This document shows, one piece after another, positions 22,406 to 32,561 of a stretch of DNA of 64,000 bases. Each line of letters begins with the position of its first letter. Positions within the stretch are counted from its first letter, which is position 1. The notes beneath the pieces were generated by a model, which worked only from the letters and a program-made list of their open reading frames with translations, made no database searches and was not told the origin of the DNA. The translations under genes were made by a program, and so were the position numbers. The stretch is from Parietaria judaica (Eukaryota > Streptophyta > Magnoliopsida > Rosales > Urticaceae): NCBI GenBank assembly GCA_954871525.1, contig OX940871.1, positions 15,468,532-15,532,531 on the forward strand. Direction: 5' to 3'.

Positions 22406-22880
22406 TGACGTGGCTACTCCTCCGAGAAGGAGTTCCGGCCCGGGTTGGCTTTGAAGAATTATTTTTATATTTCCCCGTATTTCTTGTTATTTGTTCTCCT
22501 GGCCTGACTTCGGAATTTTTCTTGCCCCTGAGCGACCAAGATTTCCGTTCCGGAGGCTGATTCGAGGTTCCGAGGCCTCTAGAAGGCGCTAATCCCGAAG
22601 GGTGGCGCGAGTTGGAGCAAGTTTCCGACTAGCCAGATCCGAAGTTCCGGTTACTGGAGGCATTGGACCGACGCAGGTCAAGTGATCTCAGCCCCCCCTC
22701 TGTCCACTGTCGGTATGCTCTCTTCTTTTGTCTCGCAGGTATTGTCACCCGGAGTTGTCGAGGTGTTCGTTTCACCCTGTTTTCTTTGTCTCGCAGCGCC
22801 TGAAGAGTCCATGAGATCTTCGAGCAGCCAGCCTTCGTCGCCGGACCGCCATAAGGACCCTCCTCCCTACGTCCACCCGT
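22406..22880 (+). other. Tail of Tat2 with intron-like remnants
   Basis: No intact frame. Several TCTCGCAG and TTTGTCTCGCAG stretches look like 3' splice sites, in keeping with a decayed spliced extra ORF. The sequence ends abruptly at the tandem repeat. Confidence 0.4.
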
Positions 22881-23331
22881 TTTTTTTTTTTAATATTTTT
22901 ACTTTCTAGCTTCTACCCAAAACCTGTCCACCTCAATACGGAAAACATTATAACCGGAACTTAAAAAGTGTCCCGCCCAAACCCCTAATTCTTTGAAATA
23001 TATATATATATATATATATATATTTCTATCGTAAACCCAAAAAATTGTCTACATAGATCACAAAATTCTCTAACCAAAACTTGAAAGTTGGCCAATACAA
23101 AATTGTATTTTTTTCTTCTTCTAAATTTTAACCTTCTAGCTTAAACCCAAAAAGTGTCTACCTCTTTACGCAAAACTCTCTAACCGGAACTTAAAAACTG
23201 TCCAACCCGTTTTCTTTTTTTTTTATAAATATTTTTACTTTCTAGCTTAAACCCAAAACGTGTCCACCTCAATACGGAAAACATTATAACCGAAACTTAA
23301 AAAGTGTCCCGCCCAAACCCCTAATTCTTTG

Positions 23332-23367
<36 letters not shown>

Positions 23368-23970
23368 CTATCGTAAACCCAAAAATTGTCTACATAGATT
23401 ACAAAATTCTCTAGCCAAAACATGAAAGTTGTCCAACACAAAAATATATGTTTTTCTTCTTCTAAATTTTAACCTTCTAGCTTAAACCCAAAAAGTGTCT
23501 ACCTCTATACGCAAAACTCTCTAACCGGAACTTAAAAACTGTCCAACCCGTTTTTTTTTTATTTTAATATTGTTACTTTCTAGCTTAAACCCAAAACGTG
23601 TCCACCTCAATACGGAAAACATTATAACCGGAACTTAAAAAGTGTCCCGCCCAAACCCCTAATTCTTTGAAATATATATATATATATATATATTTCTATC
23701 GTAAACCCAAAAAATTGTCTACATAGATCACAAAATTCTCTAACCAAAACTTGAAAGTTGGCCAATAAAAAATTGTATTTTTTTTCTTCTTCTAAATTGT
23801 AACCTTCTAGCTTAAACCCAAAAAGTGTCTACCTCTATACGCAAAACTCTCTAACCGGAACTTAAAAACTGTCCAACCCTTTTTTTTTTTATAAAAATTT
23901 TTACTTTCTAGCTTAAACCCAAAACGTGTCCACCTCAATACGGAAAACATTATAACCGAAACTTAAAAAG

Positions 23971-24001
<31 letters not shown>

Positions 24002-24304
24002 TAAACCCAAAAAATTGTCTACATAGATCACAAAATTCTCTAGCCAAAACTTGAAAGTTGTCCAACATTTTTCTTAAAATTATATTTTTTTCTTCTTCTA
24101 AATTTTAACCTTCTAGCTTAAACCCACAAAGTGTCTACCTCTATATGCAAAACTCTCTAACCAGAACTTAAAATCTGTCCAACCCGTTTTTTTTTTTTTA
24201 AATATTTTTACTTTCTAGCTTAAATCCAAAACGTGTCCACCTCAATACGGAATACATTATAACCGGAACTTAAAAGTGTCCAGCCCAAACCCCTAATTCC
24301 TTCA

Positions 24305-24347
<43 letters not shown>

Positions 24348-24530
24348 CTATCCTAAACCCAAAAAATTGTCTACATAGATCACAAAATTCTCTAACCAAA
24401 ACTTGAAAGTTGTCCAACACAAAATTGTATTTTTTTCTTCTTCTAAATTTTAACCTTCTACCTTAAACCCAAAAAGTGTCTACCTCAATACGCAAAACTC
24501 TCGAACCGGAACTTAAAATTTCTTCAATCC
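22881..24530. repeat. Higher-order tandem repeat: five ~307-338-bp units, each three ~110-bp monomers
   Basis: The landmark ACTTTCTAGC recurs at 22901, 23237, 23575, 23903 and 24210. Within each unit three related monomers follow each other, sharing AACCCAAAA, a GTGTC(T/C)AC step, an A(A/T)CTCTCTAACC-like core and AACTTAAAAA or a close variant. Monomer A carries a variable TA run. Monomers of the same type in different units are more alike than neighbours within a unit, the pattern of a higher-order repeat. Short minus-strand frames here are by-products of the repeat. Confidence 0.9.
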
Positions 24531-24898
24531 AAAATTGTTTTTTTACCTCTTTGTTACCAATTATAATTATTTTATAAATAACTTAACAGACAACTGTTTG
24601 ATTTAAAAAAAAAAATTGAAACTAAAGGTAATTAAAAAAACAAAAACAAAAATAGTGGCCATGTTTTTTTTTTCTCCTTCTTTTGTAGCTAGAGCTTTTG
24701 ACGGCCAAGGCATATTATTCAAACATTTTTGCTTGTGATTTCAATGCCATCACTTCGTCTTTCTTAATGAAAATAATCTTTAAAAAAAAAAATAGTTCAT
24801 TCTTGCCAAGTTCATGCTGTTCCTTAGTATTGTTATTACAAGGTCACTAGAAACTAAAATCAATAGTAAGCACTAGTATTTTATTTCGCCTTGGAACT
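24531..24898. other. AT-rich spacer
   Basis: I see no gene, element end or repeat here, only homopolymer A and T runs. The last bases (GTTAATTTGCAG) resemble a 3' splice site in front of the kinase fragment. Confidence 0.5.
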
Positions 24899-25396
24899 TT
24901 GTTAATTTGCAGCAAATCTGTGATAGAAGTGAAGCTATCACGGATGTTGTTGATGGAAATGGCGAGTCGTAGGAAGAATTTGAACTCTAAGACGGAGAGC
25001 TCGAGCAAAGTGCATTTCCCTTCGTGGATATCGAACCAATTCAGCGAGGGGAGCGAGGTCGATTTGGGAGTCGAGACGGAGGAGGAGATGGAAATAGTGA
25101 AGAAGATGATGGCGGTGGCACTGTGGTCCATTCAGTTCAAGCCTTTTGATCGGCCTTTAATGAGCAAAGTCGTGGAGATGCTCGAAAAAAGAACGGATGG
25201 CTTGCAACTGCCTCCGACAAAATTCTCGTTCTATCCACACGAAGAGCGGCCTTGCGAGGATGTCGGAGAAACCTCGTCGCCATGGCCGTCTTCTGTATTA
25301 TCAGAAGACTCTTCTATCGACACCATTGCTCCGAGCCTAAATACCAATTTAGACACAACACCGTTGTTATGTTACAGACGGGTAGTCGCCATTTGA
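24899..25396 (+). pseudogene. 3' end of an LRK10-like receptor kinase gene
   Basis: The frame encodes the last subdomains of a plant receptor kinase of the rust-resistance Lr10 (LRK10L) type. From about residue 16 it reads MLLMEMASRRKN, then FPSWISNQF, ALWSIQFKPFDRPLMSKVVEMLE and the typical LQLPPTKF tail, followed by a serine-rich C-terminus ending YRRVVAI. The first residues do not match the kinase, and the nucleotide-binding loop, catalytic loop and DFG segment are absent upstream, where the satellite array stands. The family perceives signals at the plasma membrane; this piece alone cannot. It could be a last exon cut off by rearrangement. Confidence 0.78.
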
Positions 25397-27037
25397 ACTA
25401 ATTATGTTTTTACTATTGTTTTGTGTAATTGACGATATTGATATATTAGTTTTACTTGAAGTCTCAACTCTCAAGAAAGAGTGAAAGCGGTACCGTAAAC
25501 CGGGAACATAATATTTTTTTTGTTCCGGTTTTAGAAAAACTGTTGTGGATTTTCTACGCAAGTATACGTATCGAAAACAAGTAATATAATGATAAGAAAA
25601 GTCGATCCCACATAGAATTGTTACTATTATAATCGCTAAGTACTAGTATTTTGTAACCTTAATTTTATCTAAACAAATAATTTTTGTTATTCGATTAATT
25701 AAATAACTACTTGAAAATAAATACAAAAAATAAAAGCTTTGGACAAATAGAGAAATATAGGATCACAATCTTTCCTCAACACTTCACTCGATTCTTCATA
25801 TCATTCTTATGATTAATAAATTACTATAATTTGTTAACCAAGACCCTTAATGCATCAAAAAGAACTCTTTCGATATTCAATTCGAGTTATCTTTCTTAAC
25901 TAACTCACTATATTCTTATGTGAATTAAATTATTCATTAAGCACGTGCTTTTAACGGGTTACACATGTTACATAGGTATATTCATATCCTACATAAACTC
26001 AAAACTTCCATCATAGATCATGTGTCATTCTATCTACGGCTAAACACAAATTTCATTTTCCCAAAGTTCCTATGGTTTACCAAATCAATTTAATTGGTGA
26101 TCAAGCAATCAAAAGCAATAAGCAAAGGATAGAATAAACAAACTTAAGCAGTTGTCATTAATTAAAGAAATGATAATCCAAAACGAGCTACATGTGAGTT
26201 TCGATTGCAATCCTATGGACAGTTTAGTTCATGATGAATCTAGAGCATAAACAAATCACAAAGGTATTCATAATGGAGAAATCAAATTAAGAAAAGAAAG
26301 TGATACTAAAGGGAGAGAATCTCTGAGATGATCTTTGTGTCCACCGTTCTTCTTCGCAAAACCCGATCTCCAATGGTGTTCTTCAAGTTTCCTAGCTACT
26401 TGTGATGTTTTTCTCTCCCAAAATTCGTCACTTAATCCATCCTTATGATTCTCTTATATAATCTCCACATTAGGTTAAGATTAGGCTAAAAATAACCTAA
26501 TTTGCGAAATTGTGGTGTTGGGGCATTGGAAATTCGGTGCTGGGGCACCTCGTGAATTCTGAGCTTCTTGCTGTGGCACCTAAAATCTGTGCCGCAGAAC
26601 CAAGTTGCTGCCCAGAATTGTTTATTTTGGATTTTCGGGCATGTAAAACTTCGTCCAAATGACTCGATTCATCTTGATCTTCATTTAAATCACAATCCAC
26701 TCATGTAACTCCTAAAACAAACAAAAATACTAAAAGAAACACATTAAATGGCTCTTGAATAAACAAAACGCTAAGTGAAAATACTCAATTTATCGGTATA
26801 AAACCAACTCAACAAATACCTCAAATTTGTCGTTTGTTCATCCTCGAACAATCAAAAAGAAATATTAAACCTAAAGAAAACACCCAATACCTAAAAACTT
26901 AAAATAAAGCAAAAAGTTCGATCATGGGTATAAATTCTTTATGACCAATACCTGCTTAAAAACTATATTTATCAAGGGAAACTCAAAATGTCACTTGCTC
27001 GCAATTTCGGCTCAACTATTGTCTTACCGGTCTCGGT
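25397..27037. other. Non-coding, repeat-like sequence of unrecognised family
   Basis: No coding frame is supported. From about 25541 the text (TGTTGTGGATTTTCTACGC, then GTCGATCCCACATAG) has the look of the start of a non-autonomous LTR or LARD-type repeat seen widely in plants, and near 26820-26880 it shows the comma-like CCTCGAACAATC phrase common in such repeats. I cannot name the family or find its second end. The Copia at 27043 is inserted in it. Confidence 0.35.
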
Positions 27038-27042
27038 CCCCC

Positions 27043-27196
27043 AGAAAACCAGAGGAATACAAGAAGAAGTAAGAGTTTTGGAGTAAATGCTCTACTCAAC
27101 CAAAATGTGGGCAAAGTGTTTAATATATATCACTACAAGACAAAATAACAAATACAATATAAATAAATAATGATAAACATATTTTATTGCTTAACA
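27043..27196 (-). repeat. 3' LTR of the short-LTR Copia
   Basis: On the minus strand it starts TGTTAAGCAATAAAATATG, directly after a purine tract (CGCTTGAGGGGGA). Its far end is TCTGGTTTTCT, not the usual CA. Differences from the other LTR are few. Confidence 0.9.
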
Positions 27197-28831
27197 TCCC
27201 CCTCAAGCGAATAGGGGTGTGAACCACAGTGAGCTTGGAGCGCAAGGAGAGAAACCGAGGCGACGGGAGGGGTTTCGTCATGATGTCGGCGAGTTGTTCC
27301 ACCGATGGTGTGTACTCAACAGTAATGGAGTTGTTCATGACTCGTTCGCGAACAAAGTCGTAATCGATTTCAATGTGTTTCGTCCGGGCATGCAGAATCG
27401 GGTTAGCGGCAAGGTGTATTGTGCTAATATTATCACAGATGAGTAGTGGAGGCACCTTAGGCTGAATTCTTAGATCTTGGAGCAAGCTTTGGAGCCATAG
27501 AATTTCAGCATTTCAGCAGTAGCGTTCGCGAGACCTCTGTATTCAGATTCAGTACTAGAGCGAGAGACCACTTTTTGTTTTGTCGATGACCATGAGATAA
27601 GGTTAGGCCCGAGAAAGGAGCAGTAGCCACTTGTACTGCGACGATCATCAAGGCTAGATGCCCAGTCGGCGTCTGTGAACGCAGATAAAGAGAAGTATGA
27701 TGAGGCATGTAAGGTTATTCCAAGTGACGATGAACCGCTGAAATACCGAAGGATTTGCTTGATGGTAGACCAATGAGTAGTGGTCGGAGCATGCATAAAT
27801 TGGCAAACTTTTCCTACGGAAAAACTGAGATTGGGTCGGGTGATCCTGCAATATTGCAAGGAACCAACAACTTGGCTATATGGTGTTGGATCCTTTAATA
27901 TCTCACCATCATATAAAGAGAGGTTAGTGTTCGAGGCCATTGGTGTGGTTGCGGGCTTACAGTCTTGCATTTCCATGCGAGTAAGTAGGCCATGGATGTA
28001 TTTTTGTTGGCAAAGCTGAAGTGTGTCATGTGTCCTTGTAACTTGAAGACCGAGAAAAAAATGGAGGGGCCAAAGGTCTTTAAGTGCAAATTGGGAATCG
28101 AGTTTGGTGGTTATGTTGGCTATAGCACTCGAAGAGCTGCCCGTGACAATGATATCGTCAACGTAAACTAGAATGATGATGGTGATAGTGGGAGAATGAA
28201 GGATAAACATAGACGAGTCAGCATTGGAGTTGATAAATCCCCATTGGAGCAAGCAGCGGCTTAACTTAGTGTACCATGCTCGGGGGCTTTGTTTGAGCCC
28301 ATAGAGTGACTTACGGCGACGACAAACATGGCGGGGATGATGTGGCTCAACAAATCCGGGAGGTTGGGACATGTAAACTTCTTCGGAGAGATCTCCATTG
28401 AGGAAGGCGTTATGAACGTCAAGTTGGCGAACCGGCCAATTTTTGGCAAGGGCGAGGCAAAGGACAACTCGAACAGTGGTTGGTTTAACCACAGGGCTAA
28501 ATGTGTCAAAGTAGTCCAAGCCGAGTGTTTGGAGGAAGCCTTTCGCCACTAGTCGGGCTTTGTGCCTCTCAATGGAACCGTCGGCTCTGAGTTTCAGGCG
28601 GTAGACCCACTTGCAGTCAATAACTTCGTGAGATTTAGGCGAAGGTACGAGAGTCCATGTATTATTCCGCAATAAGGCCTTCATTTCTAGTTCCATAGCC
28701 TCACGAAAATCTGGATGAAGTGAAGCTTGTTTGAATGTCTTTGGTTCGGCGAGTGCGGATAAATCCCTTTTACCCGTTGTGGCGAGGAGGAGCCGCGGGC
28801 GGTGTATTCCTGTCTTTGACCTAGTTGACAT
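27120..28831 (-). pseudogene. Copia reverse transcriptase-RNase H
   Basis: The frame 28831-27470 holds RT: KWVYRLKLRADG, RHKARLVAKGF, VRQLDVHNAFLNG, SLYGLKQSPRAWY and catalytic YVDDIIVTG. RNase H follows: FTDADWASS, STSGYCSFLG and SSTESEYRGLA. The frame then shifts near 27480, and 27485-27120 carries the C-terminus (ICDNISTIHLAANP, HIEIDYDFVRERV, EQLADIMTKPLP). A single frameshift separates the halves; all catalytic residues I can identify are kept. Confidence 0.9.
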
Positions 28832-29990
28832 AGAATGAACATTAGTAGCACTAGGTAGTCGGTGAATAATAGGTCCAGATGTGACAAAGGTAGAAGAAAT
28901 TAAACATCGTTTGATTGGTCATTAGACAACACATTAGATGAGGAATGCTCAGGAGATTGAGAATGAATTTGTGTATCAGTGGAGGCAGGTATAGGTGGTG
29001 GGGATTGGGGTGTTATGGGCTGAGTTTGTGGTAGAGAAGGTGAGTCAAAAAAAAAGGAGGCAGTGGTAAAATGAGATTTGTGGGTGATGCATCTTTAGGT
29101 AAAGGCTTTCCGGTTGTGATTTTAGTGAAAGGGAAACAAGTTTCGTTAAATATGACATGTCGTGAGACATATACACGGCCCGATTGTTGATGAAGGCACA
29201 AATACCCTTTGTGGTGAGAACTAAAACCGAGAAGAATGCATTTGGTGGAGCGAAATTGGAGTTTGTGGCTATTGTATGGATGAAGGAATGGAAAGCAAGC
29301 ACACCCGAACACTTTGATGGTGTCGTAAGGAGTCTTGTGGTATAAAGATTCGAACGGGAAATGTTGTCGAGTACAGGAGTAGGCAAGCGATTTATGAGGT
29401 ATGTGGCGGATTGAAAGGCATAGGGCCAATAAGAAAGTGGCATAGAATAATGAGCCATGAGAGAGAGGCCAACTTCGACTACATGTCGATTTTTACGTTC
29501 AACCCGACCATATTTTTGAATTCGATAAAGGTTGAGAATGTCTCACTCTTAGATTTCAAGAGATAGATCCAAGTAAATCGAGAGTGAACATCAATGAACA
29601 AGCAAAAATACTTAACACCCGTAATTGATGCAACAAGGGACGGGCCCCAAAGGTCCGAATATATTAGTTCAAAAGGCTCTGTGGCCCTAAACTGTGAATT
29701 TACAAAAGGTAAACAGTGGCTCTTAGCCATTTGACAAGAGTCGCAAAATTTAAAGTTTTCTGGACAACTGGAAGTGAAGGGTGTCCTAGGCGGTTGAGCC
29801 AAAGTGTGGGTTCTATGAGTTGGGTGTGATAAACTTGGGGACGAAACATGGCTGGAGACGGGTGAGGCCGAGAGTGTGAGGCGATGGCGGGTTGAAGTTT
29901 GTAAAGCCCATCTTCAAGATCGCCCCGCAGAAGAAGTGCTTTCGTACGAAGGTCCTTCACAAGAAAATACGTAGCATAAAATTTAACAAA
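28832..29990 (-). pseudogene. Copia integrase, frameshifted
   Basis: The GAG-pre-integrase segment (LWLNRLGHPS, 29960-29700) leads into the integrase core in shifted frames. FCDSCQMAKSHCLPF is part of the zinc-binding region, ELIYSDLWGPS gives the first Asp, and FIDVHSRFTWIYLLKSKSE follows. Then 29458-29013 carries LPYWPYAF-like, YLINRLPTPVL and the CFPFLHPYN segment. Several frame changes and the gap near 29479-29520 make it non-functional. Confidence 0.85.
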
Positions 29991-30039
29991 AACACCATTA
30001 TGAGTTGTTTAGAATTTGTGGAGTGTGAAGAACATTATA

Positions 30040-30190
30040 AAAAATATAAAAATTGTAAGAAATGTCCATTTTATGTAAAAGGTTTAAGAAAAATGTCCAT
30101 GTGTAAGAGTAAAAAATACACACGGTGGGCATTTTTCTTAAACCTTGACACAAAATGGGTATTTTTTAGAATAACCCTAAAAAATAAGTG
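30040..30190. mobile_element. Foldback (MITE-like) insertion inside the Copia
   Basis: Two arms around 30058-30103 and 30117-30165 are imperfect inverted copies of each other, sharing CATTTT, GGTTTAAGAAAAATG and CC in mirrored order. The surrounding Copia frame reads up to GHCQYNSMP on one side and resumes at VLHTPQ on the other, so the palindrome interrupts a once continuous gene. No transposase is encoded. Exact ends and target duplication are not clear. Confidence 0.6.
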
Positions 30191-30470
30191 GTTTTGGCAT
30201 AGAGTTATATTGACAATGACCAATGTGAGCGATGTTAATTTTTTTACCATTACCCATCGAGACCTGATCATTACTGAAAAACGGCTCTGGATCATCAAGG
30301 CTGTCGAGCGCTGGTGTAAAGTGGTGGGTCGCTCCAGAGTTGAGGTACCACGGGCTAGAGTTCGAATCCATTGTTGATTTACCAGAGGTTAGAGCACTTG
30401 GTAATGAGGTGAGCAACGTGTTTGTATGATTTTGATGCCCGCCTGGATAGACAGAACACATGCCGGCAAA
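30190..30470 (-). pseudogene. Copia protease with altered catalytic residue
   Basis: The segment reads SSPWYLNSGATHHFTP, then NGKKINIAHIGHCQY. The position normally occupied by the catalytic Asp of the (D)SGA motif is Asn, so the protease is inactive. The end is cut by the foldback insertion. Confidence 0.8.
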
Positions 30471-31437
30471 AGTGGGAGAAGATTGTGGTCGGTAGTTGAG
30501 GTTGGCATGGTGGTAACAAACGGAGGCTAAGTGACCGGTTTTACCACAAATTTGGCAAGTCGGTCGAGAAGTATTGGACGGCGCAAAGGACCTGAAATGT
30601 TGTTTGGGCCATGGTGAATGTTGGTTTTTCGGTTTTCCAAGAAAACCGGGATTAGGGTTAGGTTAGGGCGAGCAAAGTTTGGTGAGTTTCCATATTGGGA
30701 AGATTGTTGAGGGCGACTCAGAAAACGTTGAGGGGACAAATTAAGTTGAGAAAGGTTTAACTGAGCTATCTGTGCGAGTTGGGCTTGAGAGTTGAAGTTG
30801 TGATGTTCGACGGCTGATTGTTGTTCCAGACGATAATCGTGGTTTAACAACAAGTTATGGATCTCGTCCATGGCGGGACGGTCTGGTCGGCAACTAACCG
30901 AGTTGACCACAGAGTTGTATTTAGGCCCGAGATTAGTGGTTCGCCGATAGCTGCAAACTTGTCGAAGACAGATTTCAAAGCGCTCAAGTAAGCGGAGAGA
31001 GTTGGGTCTTGAGGCTTAAAATCGTCGAGATAGAAGCAGATTAATAGACGTGATTCAATGAATCTCAAATTTCCCATGGATTCTGAAAGTGAAGAGAATA
31101 ACCAGCTCATAACGAGTCGGTTTAGACTCCGCCACTGATTGTGATTGGGGTTTAGTTGAGTTTGAAGAGGGTCAAGAAATTGGTTCGGGCAAGGCAAGGT
31201 ACCTTCAATGAAGCCTTCAAGGCCTTGAGCTATAATGATATTTTGCGTTTAATTTTTCCAAAGCACGTGGTTCGTTGAATCGAGCTTGACTGAAACAGGT
31301 TGGTTCAATGAAGGAAAGGGTTGATTTTGAAATAGGGCAAATGGGTTTGGAAGGTTGGGATTAAGTTGAACAGGAACATGGAGTTGGTCATTTCCAGCTT
31401 GGTGGACGATCGGTGGGTTGTTTGTGTTATCAGCCAT
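30471..31437 (-). pseudogene. Copia gag, frameshifted
   Basis: The start at 31437 (MADNTNNPPIVHQ) leads to PVSVKLDSTNHVLWKN, typical of Copia gag N-termini. The middle is in a shifted frame (31197-30844) and the QL-rich part in another (30910-30527). An intact knuckle CQICGKTGHLASVC (CX2CX4HX4C) lies at about 30522-30563. Confidence 0.85.
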
Positions 31438-31495
31438 GGAGAGGAAGAAAAAAAAATTGATCGAATGGAGCTAGGGCTTAGAAGCTCTGATACCA

Positions 31496-31652
31496 AGAAA
31501 ATCAGAGGAATATAAGAAGAAGAAAGAGTTTTGGGAGTAAATGCACTGCTCAACCAAAACGTGGGCAGTGAAGTGTTTAATATATATCACTACAAGACAA
31601 ATTAACAAATACAATATAAATAAATAATGATAACATATTTTATTGCTTAACA
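31496..31652 (-). repeat. 5' LTR of the short-LTR Copia
   Basis: The far end on the minus strand, TCTGATTTTCT, runs straight into the primer site TGGTATCAGAGC (31495-31484), complementary to initiator tRNA-Met. Confidence 0.9.
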
Positions 31653-31657
31653 CCCCC

Positions 31658-32561
31658 AAACTTGTATTCGTGTTTGTTTCTCATATTTGGACACCTGCTA
31701 CCGTCATGAGTTTCTATTTACCACAAAACATGTTAAGTCATAGTTTTGAATTCCATAAGCTCGTTTTCATGAACTTTCTCCACTAATTTTGGCAATGCAA
31801 CACCAAAGATCATTAGGGCTTTAAAGGCTTAAAGTGTAAGATTAGGTAAAGGGTGAGTGTGGGTGTGAATATGAGTAGTAGAGTAAAGGATATGATTGGA
31901 AGTGATTATGACTCAATTACTCTCAGCAAATGATCATCCAACGCCTCTACATAGAGCTCTCTTCATCGTCTTTCTCGGAAAATACTCTAAACTTTATTGT
32001 TGTCCTCCACACTTCCTCGTGGTGAAGCACTTGTGATCTTGTCTTTCCATCTTTCTTTCTTTCTTTTTTGAACTAAAGTAAACAAAATAACATAATGAAA
32101 TAAAAACTTACACCCGACACATAGTGTAGAATCACAACAAAAAATCGTTACTCTCGCATGTACGACGAAACTCTCTATGACTTTCCTTCCGATATCGCTC
32201 ATATGATAAGAAGTAGAATGATCAAAATACTCGAGAAGCAATAGAGATAATCGCTATTCCGGGTTGGCAAATTTTTTGGGAGATAAACGATTGTGGGATT
32301 CAAAGTTTGTCAAGTGATTGGGTTCAAAAAGGCATGATGGATATTTTTATGTTAGGGATGGTTTGAAAAAGCTAAAAATAGTTCGACGATGTTTCATTTC
32401 CCTAGTGCTACAATGTTCTTTATTTCGCATCGAAAGTCAATCAAACAAGTTCTAGATTTCTAACCGGATAAAACAATTTTCATGGTTCATATTGACTTTT
32501 TCACAGTAAAAAAATTCCCTCGTAATTCAAAATTTCATACTCAACATGTTCAAGAAAAACT
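31658..32561. other. AT-rich spacer, continuation of the pre-insertion host sequence
   Basis: No coding frame is supported. Removing the Copia and one CCCCC joins this stretch directly to sequence left of 27038, so it belongs to the same unrecognised repeat-like background. Confidence 0.45.

Larger units (their letters stand above)
27043..31652 (-). mobile_element. Decayed Copia retrotransposon with short LTRs
   Basis: A 4,610-bp element has 154-bp and 157-bp LTRs (27043-27196, 31496-31652), a 5-bp duplication CCCCC (27038-27042, 31653-31657), a methionine-tRNA primer site and a purine tract. The order gag, protease, integrase, RT, RNase H defines Copia. The frames carry several shifts, and a foldback element sits between protease and integrase, so the copy is dead. 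Confidence 0.93.

Noticed and set aside
23247..24420. Two similar minus-strand frames with YIYIYI runs
   Set aside because: They are translations of the TA microsatellite in the tandem array.
22881..24530. CRISPR-like regular repeats
   Set aside because: The units are long, contiguous and trimeric without unique spacers, in a plant genome; this is a minisatellite.
29892..30377. 161-residue plus-strand frame across the Copia
   Set aside because: It crosses the foldback element and runs antisense to recognisable Copia protease and integrase; no domain.
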